DNA of 64,000 nt from assembly GCA_029263395.1 (NCBI GenBank), contig JAJCXO010000164.1, positions 1 to 64,000 of the forward strand, read 5' to 3'. The notes under the pieces were generated by a model. That model saw only the letters and a program-made list of their open reading frames with translations. It was not told where the DNA came from and did no database searches. The translations under genes were made by a program, and so were the position numbers. Shown here one piece after another: positions 1 through 9,901 of the stretch. Each line of letters starts with the position of its first letter. Position 1 is the first letter of the stretch. This stretch comes from Acidobacteriota bacterium. GTDB taxonomy: Bacteria; Acidobacteriota; Thermoanaerobaculia; Multivoradales; J023.

Positions 1-368
<368 letters not shown>

Positions 369-466
369 GCTTCTGGGCCGGCGGGCTAGAAGCCTGCCCT
401 TGGCAGAGATTGCGCCATAGGTATAGTCTCGACAATTGGCCGGAGTCGGCTCAATCGAGATCACGC

Positions 467-493
467 AAGGGCCGACTTCATGTCGGCCCTTTT
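467..493 (+). terminator. Intrinsic terminator after the Asp-tail gene
   Basis: Perfect 10-bp arms (AAGGGCCGAC / GTCGGCCCTT) enclose a TTCAT loop, and the T run continues to 493. The core GGGCCGAC...GTCGGCCC belongs to the palindrome family found again near 7.18, 16.8 and 16.9 kb. Because this hairpin sits ahead of the next gene, an upstream start for the TonB receptor at 480 is unlikely. Confidence 0.7.
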
Positions 494-590
494 GCCATTC
501 AATTTGGAAGCAGCCTGCAGTCTTCGAAGGAATTGGCCGAGCGGAGACTCATTCCAAGTGACCGACGACCGCAACGGAGGAAGCCTCGTC

Positions 591-3185
591 ATGATCTGGA
601 CCCAGCGAACACGCAAGGCACGCCGAATAGCACCCCGAGTGGGGTTGGTCTGCGCTTTGATTCTTGCGGTCCTGCCCAACGGGCTGCTGGTAGCCGACGA
701 GTCGGCCAGTTATGTGGGGTTGCCATTGGCTGAGGCCCTGCGCGATTTGGAATCGCGGGGGCTCGAGATCTTTTTCAGCAGCAACCTGGTTCGAGCTGAC
801 ATGTTAGTTGCTGTGGAACCGACGGCCAGCGAGCCGCGCCAGATTCTCGATCAGATCCTCGACCCCCATGGTCTGATGGCGGAAGCTGGTCCCGGTGGTC
901 GGTTGGTCGTGGTCTCGGCGCCAGCGAAGCCGGCGAGTCTTCGTGGCCTGGTACGCGAGCGCACCAGCGACCGGCCCATCGCCGGAGTTCGGATCGTGGT
1001 GCCAGGCGGTTCGGCCGGGGAGTCGGCTGAGAGTTTCAGCGCATCCGACGGCAGCTTCGAGCTGACCAACCTGGTCGCGGGGCGTCATGCCTTGGAAGCT
1101 CATCTTCCAGGGTTTGTCGTCGAGAACGTAGGGATCACGCTACCCCCCGGCCAGACGGTCGAAATCATGATTCGAATGGAGCCTGCCCAGATGGCGATCG
1201 ACGAGATCATCGTTACCCCTAGCACGATGTCTCTGATGCGCGAGAATCCAGTGGCAGGGCTCGATCTCACCCGCAAAGACATCTTCGCGTTGCCTCACCT
1301 GGGTGACGATATCTACCGTGCCCTCACCCTGTTGCCAGGGGTCACCGGTGAGGAGACGTCCGCCCGCTTCAATGTCCGTGGCGGTCGCACCGACGAGGTA
1401 CTGATGCTGCTCGATCGGGTGGAGCTCTTCGAGCCGTTTCACCTCAAGGACTACGGCAGCGCCCTCTCGATTGTCACGCCGAGGGCTCTCGACGAGGTCA
1501 ATTTGATCACCGGGGGGTTCCCGGCTGAATACGGTGACCGCATGAGCGGTGTGCTCGATATGAGTACCTTCCAACCGGAGAAGGCCAAAACGGTCCTCGG
1601 GCTCAGCCTCCTGACGGCCGAGGTGGCAAGCTCCGGCACTTTCGACGACCAGCGTGGCGATTGGATCTCGTCGGTGCGCCGCGGCCAATTGGACTTGGCG
1701 CTCGAGTTTCTGGGGAAAAAGCAGAAACCGCAGTATTGGGACGCCCTCGGGAAGATCCGCTACCAGCTTGCGCCCGGCCATCGCCTCGGGCTGCACCTGC
1801 TGCATGCCGACGACTCACTCAAGTTCCTGAATCTTGATGTCGGCGATACCGAGGAAGATTACGACACCAGTTATGGCAGCTCATACGCCTGGCTGACCCA
1901 TCAGTCGATCTTGGGTTCGCAGGTGTTTGTCGATACCGCACTCTCGGTTGGCAGAGTCGACCGCGATAGACGGTCGCGAGAAGTGGAGTTCGACGAGGAG
2001 GACGATGCTAGTTTTTCGCTGGTCGACCAACGAGTGCTCGATGCCATTGGCCTCAAGCAGGATTGGAACTATCAACCCTCCGAGGGGCACTACCTGAAGT
2101 GGGGCTTCGATGTTCGCCGTCTCGAGACCGACTATGACTACTTCAACGTGCGGGAGCTCGATGATCCTTTGGAAGGTGTTCGCTTCGAACCACGGTCCGG
2201 CACCACCGAGTTTCGGCAACTCCTCAGTGGAGAGCAATACAGCGCCTATCTGAGCAGCCGGTCGCGTCCAGTCGATATGCTGACCCTGGAACTCGGTCTA
2301 CGCTACGACGAACATACGCTGACCGCTGACAGCAATATCAGTCCCAGGGTCAATTTGGTGTTGGCTCCTGGGCAACGCAGTAGCCTACGTTTGGCCTGGG
2401 GATACTTCTACCAAAGCCAACGCTCCTATGAGTTGCAAGTCGAAGACGGTGTGACACAACTCGCCAAGGCCGAACGCACCGAGCAGCGAGTGATCGGTTA
2501 CGAACGCAACATCACAACTCGAGGCTCTGACCTCCTGTTGAGGGTCGAAGCCTACCAGCGTGAAATCACCAACCCTCGGTCGCGCTACGAGAACCTCCTG
2601 CAACCGCTCGAGATTTTCCCCGAAATCGAACCTGATCGGGTGTTGTTCGATCCGTCGCGCAGCCAGTCCTACGGGTTGGAGATTTTCGTTCGTGGCCGTG
2701 CTGGCCGCCGTGCCGAATGGTGGGCGAGTTACGCCTACTCGCAGGTCGAAGACAGGATCGAGGATGTTTGGCTTCCGCGCCGTAACGATCAGCCCCACGC
2801 GTTCAAGGCAGATCTCAACTACCGTGCGGGCAAACATTGGAATGTCAATCTCGCCTGGCGGTACCACACGGGGTGGCCGACCACCATGATCTCCGGACGG
2901 TTCGAGGAAGACGACGAGGGGGAGCTAGAGCTCGTGACCTTGATTGGACCGCTCAACGCAGAGCGCGTCTCGGACTATCACCGACTCGATTTGCGTGCTA
3001 GCCGCGAATGGCAGCGCAAGCGAGGGGTTTTGGGATTCTTCTTGGAAATCCAGAACGCCTACAACCGCAAAAACCAGGCGGGGTTTGATCCCGATATCGA
3101 AGAGGGTGACGATGGCGGGATTGTCGTCAACACTGAAATCTGGGGCGAAATCCTGCCCTCTTTCGGTATCACCTGGGAATTCTAA
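591..3185 (+). CDS. TonB-dependent outer-membrane receptor with STN and carboxypeptidase-regulatory domains
   Basis: An 864-residue outer-membrane protein. The ATG at 591 is preceded by GGAGG ten bases upstream and begins a positively charged signal peptide with a hydrophobic core (LVCALILAVLPNGLLVA). Domains in order: an STN (secretin/TonB short N-terminal) domain at about 38-108 (PLAEALRDLESRGLEIFFSS), a carboxypeptidase-regulatory-like beta-sandwich at about 112-205, a plug domain with FNVRGGRTDEVLMLLD at about 255-330, then a 22-strand-type barrel. It ends in WEF, the terminal aromatic residue typical of BAM substrates. The FecR-like gene follows after 69 bases, suggesting a surface-signalling receptor/anti-sigma pair. 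No ECF sigma gene is adjacent. The substrate is unknown. Confidence 0.85.
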   Translation: MIWTQRTRKARRIAPRVGLVCALILAVLPNGLLVADESASYVGLPLAEALRDLESRGLEIFFSSNLVRADMLVAVEPTASEPRQILDQILDPHGLMAEAGPGGRLVVVSAPAKPASLRGLVRERTSDRPIAGVRIVVPGGSAGESAESFSASDGSFELTNLVAGRHALEAHLPGFVVENVGITLPPGQTVEIMIRMEPAQMAIDEIIVTPSTMSLMRENPVAGLDLTRKDIFALPHLGDDIYRALTLLPGVTGEETSARFNVRGGRTDEVLMLLDRVELFEPFHLKDYGSALSIVTPRALDEVNLITGGFPAEYGDRMSGVLDMSTFQPEKAKTVLGLSLLTAEVASSGTFDDQRGDWISSVRRGQLDLALEFLGKKQKPQYWDALGKIRYQLAPGHRLGLHLLHADDSLKFLNLDVGDTEEDYDTSYGSSYAWLTHQSILGSQVFVDTALSVGRVDRDRRSREVEFDEEDDASFSLVDQRVLDAIGLKQDWNYQPSEGHYLKWGFDVRRLETDYDYFNVRELDDPLEGVRFEPRSGTTEFRQLLSGEQYSAYLSSRSRPVDMLTLELGLRYDEHTLTADSNISPRVNLVLAPGQRSSLRLAWGYFYQSQRSYELQVEDGVTQLAKAERTEQRVIGYERNITTRGSDLLLRVEAYQREITNPRSRYENLLQPLEIFPEIEPDRVLFDPSRSQSYGLEIFVRGRAGRRAEWWASYAYSQVEDRIEDVWLPRRNDQPHAFKADLNYRAGKHWNVNLAWRYHTGWPTTMISGRFEEDDEGELELVTLIGPLNAERVSDYHRLDLRASREWQRKRGVLGFFLEIQNAYNRKNQAGFDPDIEEGDDGGIVVNTEIWGEILPSFGITWEF

Positions 3186-3254
3186 CAACTGATGACTCGG
3201 CGACCTGAGGTCGATTTTGGGTCGGTTCAGAGCCGGACATACTGGAGGCACGTC

Positions 3255-4301
3255 ATGAAGTACACAAAAGTCTCGCAGCAACAGGTCAGCTTCACTGGAG
3301 ATCGTTCGATCGCCGAGACGCTCCTCGAAACCCTTGGGCAACGCCCAGATTTCGCCGCCCCGGCAGTGCGTCGTCGTTCGCGAAAAGGACAATTTGCCGC
3401 GGCCATCACGATGCTTTTGGCGATTGTGATGGTCAGTTATCTGTTTCTGCGGCCTGGGCAAGACTTCCTACCTGTAGCGGGAGATCCGGTTGCCATGTTG
3501 GAAGTGGTCCGGGGTTCGGTGTGGAGTAGCCCCCAGCCCTATGATGCAACTTCAACGACATTGGCTGCGAACGATTCGGGCTCGAGTCTGTTGACGCTGT
3601 CGGCAGGCCAACCGATCCATGCCGGCACTGTGCTGACGACGGTGGCACAGGCTACTGGCGACGCGCCCGGTCGGGCAGCCTTGCGTCTGGCCGGTGGCCA
3701 GTCGTTGCGACTAGATATCGACTCGCAGGTACGTGTCGATTCTGATCTCGGTATCGAGCTTCAACGCGGCGCGATCTACATCGACTCCAACGGTGGAGCC
3801 AGCGTCGAGGTTCGTACGAGTCTGGGTGTGGTGCGCGACATCGGAACCCAATTCGAGGTTCGACTGGAAGAGGGTTCGCCGGATGGACCTGCTGTGAGAG
3901 TGCGGGTTCGTGAAGGCTCGGTTGTGTTAGAGACAGGTCATGCATCGCACCACGCAGCACTTGGCGAAGAGCTTTCGTTCGATAGTGGCGGCTCGTTGTC
4001 GCGGACGACCAGTGCCATCCACGGCTCACACTGGGATTGGGTACTCGACACCGCCACGACGCCGTCCGTTGCAGGCCTGTCCCTCGACGATTTTCTCGGT
4101 TGGGTATCTCGCGAAGGGGGTTGGCACGTCCGCTATGCTGATTCGGATATCGCAGAGGCCGCTGCTGAAACGATGCTGCATGGAGACGTCGAGAATCTGA
4201 GCGTCACCGAAGCGGTTTCGATGGCCCTGGACAGCAGCAATCTCGAATACCGTCTTGAAGATGGCGACCTTGTCGTCGGCCCGAAGTTGACGGATCAATA
4301 A
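3255..4301 (+). CDS. FecR-family membrane protein (anti-sigma-like) with C-terminal STN-like domain
   Basis: 348 residues. The ATG at 3255 has GGAGG six bases upstream; the in-frame ATG at 3192 has no ribosome-binding site. A short basic cytoplasmic N-terminus precedes one membrane segment (AAITMLLAIVMVSYLFL, about residues 48-64). The FecR periplasmic domain follows, with its typical beta pattern (RAALRLAGGQSLRLDIDSQV, then VRTSLGVVRDIGTQFEVR). The last ~70 residues (FLGWVSREGGWHVRYAD ... LSVTEAVSMAL) resemble an STN/DUF4974-type domain, like the N-terminus of the receptor upstream. The zinc-finger anti-sigma domain of classic regulators is not seen. The 3' end overlaps the convergent kinase gene by 7 bp. 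Confidence 0.78.
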   Translation: MKYTKVSQQQVSFTGDRSIAETLLETLGQRPDFAAPAVRRRSRKGQFAAAITMLLAIVMVSYLFLRPGQDFLPVAGDPVAMLEVVRGSVWSSPQPYDATSTTLAANDSGSSLLTLSAGQPIHAGTVLTTVAQATGDAPGRAALRLAGGQSLRLDIDSQVRVDSDLGIELQRGAIYIDSNGGASVEVRTSLGVVRDIGTQFEVRLEEGSPDGPAVRVRVREGSVVLETGHASHHAALGEELSFDSGGSLSRTTSAIHGSHWDWVLDTATTPSVAGLSLDDFLGWVSREGGWHVRYADSDIAEAAAETMLHGDVENLSVTEAVSMALDSSNLEYRLEDGDLVVGPKLTDQ

Positions 4302-7048
4302 ACGGTCGACGAGCTTGCTGGCAAACCGTGTTGCTGACAGAGCCTAATGAAGTCTGGGTGTCTCCAGCCTCTCTCTAATAGTTTCGTCGCTATCGGACGG
4401 GCGTCGTCCACTTTGCCGAGATGGAGCAGGACCAGAGTGTGGGTGTGCAAAAAAGCGACGAGCTCGGAGTTGGTGGTGAGAGGCGCCATGATCTCCTCGG
4501 CACGGGTCCACGTCTCTGTAGCTCGGTGTTTCGCTCCCGCTGCCTGATACACCTCACCTAAACCAACCTTGATCGCCGCTAGGCGATGTCGAGCAAAGGC
4601 GCTGTTCGGCTGTTCTTCCCGGTTTTGCTTGGCACTTGCCTGAGCTCGCAAATACAGCCGCTGGGCGTCTTCGTGGCGGCCTTGGCGAGCGAATAGGTGC
4701 GCCAAATCGGCGATGGTGATGGCGACACTGGGATGGTCGCGGCCGAAAGTCTTTTCTTGGAGGGCAAGAGCCCGCCGATAGAGGGCTTCGGCCTTTGCCG
4801 CGTTGGCACGCTCCTGGTACAGATCCGCTTGATGATTGAGCGTCACGGCGACACTGATGTGATCGTCCCCCAGGGCTTCTTGTTGGATCGCTAGGACCTG
4901 TTCATAGAGGACTTCGGCCTGCCGTGCTTCACCCCGGGCACTGTGCAAGTCTGCAAGGTTGCTGAGGGTGATCGCTACACCTGGATGGGATGTTCCGAGA
5001 GCCGTCTGCTGAATTGCGAGGGCACGCTGATAGAGCGGCTCGGCTCGGCGATAGTCCCCGATACCGCGGTAGAGCTCGGCGAGGTTGTTGAGGCAAGTCG
5101 CCACATCTGGATGGTCGGGGCCGAGCACTTTCTCGTAGATTTCCACGGTGCGCTTGAACAGCGGTTCGGCCTGGCTTGTCCGACCTTGCTCGTGGTAGAT
5201 CACCGCCAGGTTGTTGAGGCTGGAGGCCAGGCTGGGATGATCCGGGGCAAGCAACTGTTCTTGGAGGTCAATCGCTTGTCGGAGACGAGATTCGGCCTTG
5301 CTGTACTCACCACGAGAGCGATAGAGATCGCCGAGGTTGGCAAGAGTACTGGCGACATCGACGTGCCGTGAACCGTAGGCCTTCTCCTGGATTGATAGCG
5401 CTTGCAAGAAGAGGGGCTCTGCCACGTCGAGCTCGCCGCGGGTACGGTGCAGGAATGCCAGGTTGTTGAAGCCTGCTGCAACCGTCGGGTGGTCGTCTCC
5501 GAGGGCCTCCTGGCGAATCTCGACAGCTTGTCGCAGCAGGGGTTCGGCGCGGTTGTAGTCGCCCTGATCATGGTAGAGGTTTGCCAGCAAATCCAACGCA
5601 ACCCCGGTATCCAGGTGTTTTTCGCCGAGCGTGTCCTGGCGGATCTCGAGCCCTTCCTCGAGCAAGGGTAATGCTTGGTCGTAGAGCCCCAGTTGACGAT
5701 AAACGCGGCCCATGGTGAGCATCAGGCGAGCCCGGCTCGAGGGTTGGCTGCCGAGTTGGGTTGTGATCTTCGCCGCGCCGTAGTCCAGTAGCTCCCGTGC
5801 CGTAATCGAATTACCGCGGGCGGCGCTCGGATCCGAAACCGCGAATAGGTTGACCAAGAACTCGGAGACCTCTTCAGCTTCGCGGCTCGCCGCCAGTGCT
5901 TTGTTGCGCTCACGCCGAATCTCGAACGTGTACTTCAGCAGGCCCAGGATCAGGACGACCACCGCCGCAATCGCGATACGTCGCAGCATCCGCCGGGCTG
6001 GCTTGCCGCGAATCCACCGCAAGCGGTCGGCGGTCTCAGTCGCCGACGGGCGATGTTCTGGGGCGAGGGACTTGAGCTGAGTGATCAGATCAGCCAAGTC
6101 TGGATCGACGCCGGTGACCGGGAGGGTTTCGGCGCTGCCGACGTGCATCAGCATTGGCAGCAGTTCGAGACCCGTTTCGTAGGCTGAGAGTCCGGTAAAC
6201 AATTCCTGCAGAATGAGGCCGAGGGAGTACATGTCGCCAGCCACCGTGGCCCGTTCGCCGCGGGCCTGCTCCGGGCTCATGTAGGCGACGGTACCCATGA
6301 CGATACCGTGTTGGGTCTCGACAAAATCGCTTGGGTTCGAAACCTCTCCGTCGGCAGAAGCTGCTTTGGGGAGCGACGCCCGTCGGGTGCCGAGGCGAGT
6401 CTCGGACAGATCGTCTGGGGGGTCCGAGGTGGCGGTCTCCGCGGCGTCTGGGCTGTGCGTCCAGACTTCAGTGGGCGCTAGCAGGGGTTGGCTGCCGGTA
6501 GTTGGCTGTGGTGATGCCGATGCTGGTTGTTGTGGGTCCGAGGTTGGATCCAGTGCCGCTGCGACGTTTTCGTCAACCGTGTAGGCCAAGCCGAAGTCGA
6601 GCACTTTGACGCCACCATCCGCGGTCAGCATCACATTCTCTGGCTTCAGGTCTCGGTGGGCGATGCCCTTGGCGTGGGCCGCAACCAGGGCGTCAGTCAC
6701 CCGTTCGGCGACGTGCAGTTTGAACGACGGACTGAGCTCGTTGTCATCCAGAGCTTTTTTGAGGGTCTCGCCGTCGATCAGCTCGAGAACCAGGAAATCG
6801 CTGTCGTCACCCTCGATGAACTCGTGGATCTGACAGATGTTGGGATGGTCGAGCTGCGACAGGACCCGCGCCTCACGCAGAAACCGTGCTTTGGTTTCCG
6901 CATCCAGGCGACGTTCGTCGCGGATCGCCTTGAGCGCAACTTTACGCTTCAGGGCCTCGTCGTAGCCGACATAAACGTCCCCCATGCCTCCCTTGCCGAG
7001 AGGCTCGACAATACGAATGCGTCCGAGCGTCGTGCCGACGAGCGTCAT
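4295..7048 (-). CDS. Membrane Ser/Thr protein kinase with kinesin-light-chain-type TPR sensor region
   Basis: 917 residues. The N-terminal Hanks kinase has all key elements: glycine loop GKGGMGDVY, Lys40, HRDLKPEN with Asp133, DFG at 151-153 and YMSPEQ. About 100 Ser/Thr/Pro-rich residues separate DFG from GTVAYMSPEQ, where some 20-25 are usual. A membrane segment (IAIAAVVVLILGLL) follows the kinase. The extracytoplasmic half has about ten 42-residue TPR repeats of the kinesin light chain type (LNNLAELYRGIGDYRRAEPL is one). Such proteins phosphorylate partners in response to an outside or protein-binding signal. Targets cannot be read from the sequence. It is transcribed alone and converges on the FecR gene. 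Confidence 0.9.
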   Translation of the reverse strand: MTLVGTTLGRIRIVEPLGKGGMGDVYVGYDEALKRKVALKAIRDERRLDAETKARFLREARVLSQLDHPNICQIHEFIEGDDSDFLVLELIDGETLKKALDDNELSPSFKLHVAERVTDALVAAHAKGIAHRDLKPENVMLTADGGVKVLDFGLAYTVDENVAAALDPTSDPQQPASASPQPTTGSQPLLAPTEVWTHSPDAAETATSDPPDDLSETRLGTRRASLPKAASADGEVSNPSDFVETQHGIVMGTVAYMSPEQARGERATVAGDMYSLGLILQELFTGLSAYETGLELLPMLMHVGSAETLPVTGVDPDLADLITQLKSLAPEHRPSATETADRLRWIRGKPARRMLRRIAIAAVVVLILGLLKYTFEIRRERNKALAASREAEEVSEFLVNLFAVSDPSAARGNSITARELLDYGAAKITTQLGSQPSSRARLMLTMGRVYRQLGLYDQALPLLEEGLEIRQDTLGEKHLDTGVALDLLANLYHDQGDYNRAEPLLRQAVEIRQEALGDDHPTVAAGFNNLAFLHRTRGELDVAEPLFLQALSIQEKAYGSRHVDVASTLANLGDLYRSRGEYSKAESRLRQAIDLQEQLLAPDHPSLASSLNNLAVIYHEQGRTSQAEPLFKRTVEIYEKVLGPDHPDVATCLNNLAELYRGIGDYRRAEPLYQRALAIQQTALGTSHPGVAITLSNLADLHSARGEARQAEVLYEQVLAIQQEALGDDHISVAVTLNHQADLYQERANAAKAEALYRRALALQEKTFGRDHPSVAITIADLAHLFARQGRHEDAQRLYLRAQASAKQNREEQPNSAFARHRLAAIKVGLGEVYQAAGAKHRATETWTRAEEIMAPLTTNSELVAFLHTHTLVLLHLGKVDDARPIATKLLERGWRHPDFIRLCQQHGLPASSSTVY

Positions 7049-7174
7049 AGGTTACCGATCGCTTCTCCGCTCATGTTATCTGCCGCCTTCTAGTAGAAGA
7101 GAGTCCCGACCGTGCAAATTCCTTCGCAGTCGAGCGGGAATTCTCCCAGGGCCTCCGGCAGGTGGACACAACGT

Positions 7175-7196
7175 AGGGCCGACCTTAAGCCGGCCC
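7175..7196 (-). terminator. Palindrome after the acyl-CoA ligase gene
   Basis: GGGCCGAC...GCCGGCCC with a short CTTAA loop, preceded by GTA. It lies between the ligase stop and the kinase start and is a member of the GTAGGGG-type palindrome family. There is no clear T run on the minus strand, so terminator function is only probable. Confidence 0.4.
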
Positions 7197-7205
7197 GAAG
7201 TGTCT

Positions 7206-8993
7206 CTAGTCGTGGAGCGCTTCGATGTCGGCGTCGTAGCGGTCGTGGACCACTTGACGCTTCAGGCTCATTTTGGGCGTCAACATGCCGTTGTCAACCG
7301 AAAATTCTTCGCTCAACAGCTTGAACTTGCGCGGTTGCTCGTAGCGTTTGAAGTCTTTGCTGTATTGCTCGATCTGGGCGGCGAAAAGCTCTTGAGTCTT
7401 GGCATGTCCGAGAATCGTCTCGTAGTCCGACCCCAAGCCCTGCTCGGCGGCCCACTTTTCCAGTGCCAGGCGATCGGGCACGATCAAAGCGATGTTGTAA
7501 GGCTTGTTGAAGCCGTGGATAAACGCCTGGTTGATGAACGGGCTGAGCTGCAACAGCTCTTCGAGCGGAGCCGGTACCACGTACTTGCCGTTCTCCAGCT
7601 TGTACTGCTCTTTGATCCGCCCTGTGATGTAGAGGAAACCATCTTCGTCGAGGCGTCCCAGGTCACCGGTGCGGAAATCGCCGATCTCGGTCATGACGTC
7701 AGCGGTCTCCTCCGGCAGATTGTGGTACCCCTTCATCACGTTGGGACCACGCACGACGATCTCGCCATCTCCGGACTCTTTGTTCTCGACCACGCTGGTA
7801 TCGATAATCACTTTGACACCCGCAATCGGCTGGCCGACCGATCCGAGTTTGCGTGCCGTCGGGTGATTCGTGGTAACGATCGGGCTGGTTTCGGTCAGGC
7901 CGTAGCCTTCGCAGACGAAAATCCCGAGCTTGTCGATGAAATCTCCCACTTCCGGGGAGAGTGCAGCGCCGCCCGAACAGGCGTAACGAAGTCGTCCGCC
8001 AAAGCGCTCGCGCACCTTTGAGAACACGACGCTGTCGAAGAAGCTGTGTTTGCTGTCTACCCACCATGAGCTTTTGCCAGCTGCCTCGAGCTCCTTCTTG
8101 ACCTGAGCGTTGGCCATCCCAGCGTGAAACAGCATCTGCTTGAGGCCACCTTCCGCCGCCATCTTCTTTTGTAGGCCGTCATAAATCTTGTTGAAGATCC
8201 TTGGCACGGCGTAAAGCACAGTTGGCCGGACTTCGGCGAAGTTCTCGATCAGCTTTTCGACCGACTCGGCGATGGCGATCGCGGCACCCCGCGACAGCAT
8301 GCTGTGCAGCTCACAAGTTTGGCCAAAGGAATGTGCCCACGGTAGGAAGGACACCGAAACATCCGAGGTGTCGACCGGGAAAATCGCCGACACACCGTTG
8401 AGGTTGGAGGTGATGTTGGAATGGGTGAGCAGTACCCCTTTGGGCTTGCCGGTGGTTCCCGAGGTGTAGATGAAGCCACAAACCCACTCCGGGTCGATCT
8501 CGACAGCTGGTGTCGGGTTGGCGGCTCCCTTCTTCTCGAGCGCTGCGAAGCTGGCTTCGTCTTCGGACGGTAGCGCCATGCAGAAGACGTGTTCGATGGC
8601 GCCGACGTTGCCGGCCCAGTCCCGGGTCGTCTCATAAATGGGATAGGTTGCGGCGATCAGGATCTTGGCGCCGGAATCGTTGGTGATGTAGCGCCAGTCT
8701 TTCTCCAACTGGCTTTCGTACATCGGACAGTAGCGGGCGCCCAATCCGTAGGTGGCGTAGGCGCCGATCGCCCATTCGACGCGATTGCTCGAAATGACCG
8801 CGACGGTATCGCCTTGGCCGATGCCGAGGCCGGCGAGTGCGCCACGAAAGGCGTCAACCCGCTTGCCGAAATCACCATAGGTGATCCATTGCCAGCGGCC
8901 ATCAACTTTGGTGCCGAAGAGGTTGCGTTGCGCGTGGGTGTCGACGGAGCGATTGAGAACGTCGACCAGATCAGTGTAGGCGCTTTGATTCAT
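7206..8993 (-). CDS. Long-chain fatty acid--CoA ligase (AMP-forming)
   Basis: 595 residues, an ANL-superfamily acyl-CoA synthetase of the long-chain (FAA1/FadD15) type, which activates fatty acids through an acyl-AMP to acyl-CoA. The P-loop YTSGTTGKPKG (A3), the A5 motif GYGLTETS and the hinge region FRTGDLGRLDEDGFLYITGR are all present. The C-terminal Lys region ends in TPKMSLKR, as in active members. The ATG has GGAGGT six bases upstream. It stands 101 bases downstream of the DUF533 gene on the same strand. No signal peptide or membrane segment is evident, so it should act in the cytoplasm or peripherally at the inner membrane. Chain-length preference cannot be judged. Confidence 0.9.
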   Translation of the reverse strand: MNQSAYTDLVDVLNRSVDTHAQRNLFGTKVDGRWQWITYGDFGKRVDAFRGALAGLGIGQGDTVAVISSNRVEWAIGAYATYGLGARYCPMYESQLEKDWRYITNDSGAKILIAATYPIYETTRDWAGNVGAIEHVFCMALPSEDEASFAALEKKGAANPTPAVEIDPEWVCGFIYTSGTTGKPKGVLLTHSNITSNLNGVSAIFPVDTSDVSVSFLPWAHSFGQTCELHSMLSRGAAIAIAESVEKLIENFAEVRPTVLYAVPRIFNKIYDGLQKKMAAEGGLKQMLFHAGMANAQVKKELEAAGKSSWWVDSKHSFFDSVVFSKVRERFGGRLRYACSGGAALSPEVGDFIDKLGIFVCEGYGLTETSPIVTTNHPTARKLGSVGQPIAGVKVIIDTSVVENKESGDGEIVVRGPNVMKGYHNLPEETADVMTEIGDFRTGDLGRLDEDGFLYITGRIKEQYKLENGKYVVPAPLEELLQLSPFINQAFIHGFNKPYNIALIVPDRLALEKWAAEQGLGSDYETILGHAKTQELFAAQIEQYSKDFKRYEQPRKFKLLSEEFSVDNGMLTPKMSLKRQVVHDRYDADIEALHD

Positions 8994-9094
8994 GAGAGAC
9001 CTCCGGCTAGCCTGCCAAGACGAGAAACGGTGCGTCGAAACTGCTGATAGCGATCGAAAAGTGGGACGATCAACGAATCATACCCGAGCGGCGA

Positions 9095-9838
9095 TCAACC
9101 GTCGTCGTCGGTTGCAAAGATCTCACTTTCGAGAGCCGCCTTGCGCTCGGGCGCGAGCTCGAGCGCAGCCGCCAGGCGATTCAACCATTGTCGCTCCAGG
9201 TCTGAAACATCTTGATCGGCGAGCGTCACCAGGGCGCCGAATCGGAACAGCGTCTCTCGCGCCTCGGTGTCCTGTGCCAACTCGACCAGTTCTGCGGGGG
9301 AGGGCGGCAGCACGAGATCACGGTGGATTTGCTGAGTCTGCTCGTCCGAGAAGCCCGAGTCTCCGAGGTGTTTGGTGATGATTGCCTTCTCTTCCGGGGC
9401 CAAGTTGCCGTCAGCCAGAGCGGCCGCGACCATCGTTCGGACAATGGCGTAGCTCACTTCCACCGGCGGCTCGGCGGCTTCGTTCGGGGTCGGTTCGCTG
9501 ACCGGCAGCGGCGGCGGTGCGGCTGGCTGTTGCCCCGGCAGTGGCGGCGGTGGTGCGGCTCCTGGTAGTGAGGCGGGCGGGGCGGCAGTGGGTGGTGTCG
9601 ATGCCGACGGCACCGGCGGTGGTGCGGCTTGGGGCGAGTTACCTGCACCCTGGCCGAACATGCCGCCGATTCCGCCTTGTCCGAGCATGCCCTTCTTTTC
9701 GGCCAGCATACCCGCGGCGAGTGCTGCACCGCCCATGGCCAACATTTTGCCGCCGCCGATCTTACGTACCAACCTGCGGGCATTGAAGCCGGTGTTGTCC
9801 TGGATCAAGTCGGAGATCATTCGATCGAGAAAGCCCAT
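9095..9838 (-). CDS. DUF533 / TerB-like protein (YebE family)
   Basis: 247 residues with the layout of the DUF533 family. A short N-terminal helix region and glycine-rich hydrophobic stretch (GKMLAMGGAALAAGMLA) are followed by about 60 residues rich in Pro and Ala. A C-terminal all-helical TerB-like domain comes next (IVRTMVAAALADGNLAPEEK, then ALVTLADQDVSDLERQWLNR). The start is supported by GGAGGAGA upstream. E. coli YebE is an envelope-stress gene of unknown biochemical role, and function here is equally unknown. It is the distal part of a minus-strand run with the HD hydrolase. Confidence 0.8.
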   Translation of the reverse strand: MGFLDRMISDLIQDNTGFNARRLVRKIGGGKMLAMGGAALAAGMLAEKKGMLGQGGIGGMFGQGAGNSPQAAPPPVPSASTPPTAAPPASLPGAAPPPPLPGQQPAAPPPLPVSEPTPNEAAEPPVEVSYAIVRTMVAAALADGNLAPEEKAIITKHLGDSGFSDEQTQQIHRDLVLPPSPAELVELAQDTEARETLFRFGALVTLADQDVSDLERQWLNRLAAALELAPERKAALESEIFATDDDG

Positions 9839-9873
9839 TGTCTCCTCCGTTCTGGTGGTTCGCTCAGACGCTG

Positions 9874-9901
9874 TCGGTCAACTGGTCTCGGTCAACTGGT
9901 C
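9874..9901. repeat. 14-bp perfect tandem duplication at the HD-hydrolase stop
   Basis: TCGGTCAACTGGTC is repeated twice back to back. The second copy contains the stop codon of the HD hydrolase gene on the minus strand, so the duplication copied the gene's last codons into the spacer. Confidence 0.85.

Noticed and set aside
6984-8021. 345-residue plus-strand frame across the kinase start and acyl-CoA ligase
   Set aside because: Antisense to two well-supported genes and crosses their intergenic palindrome.
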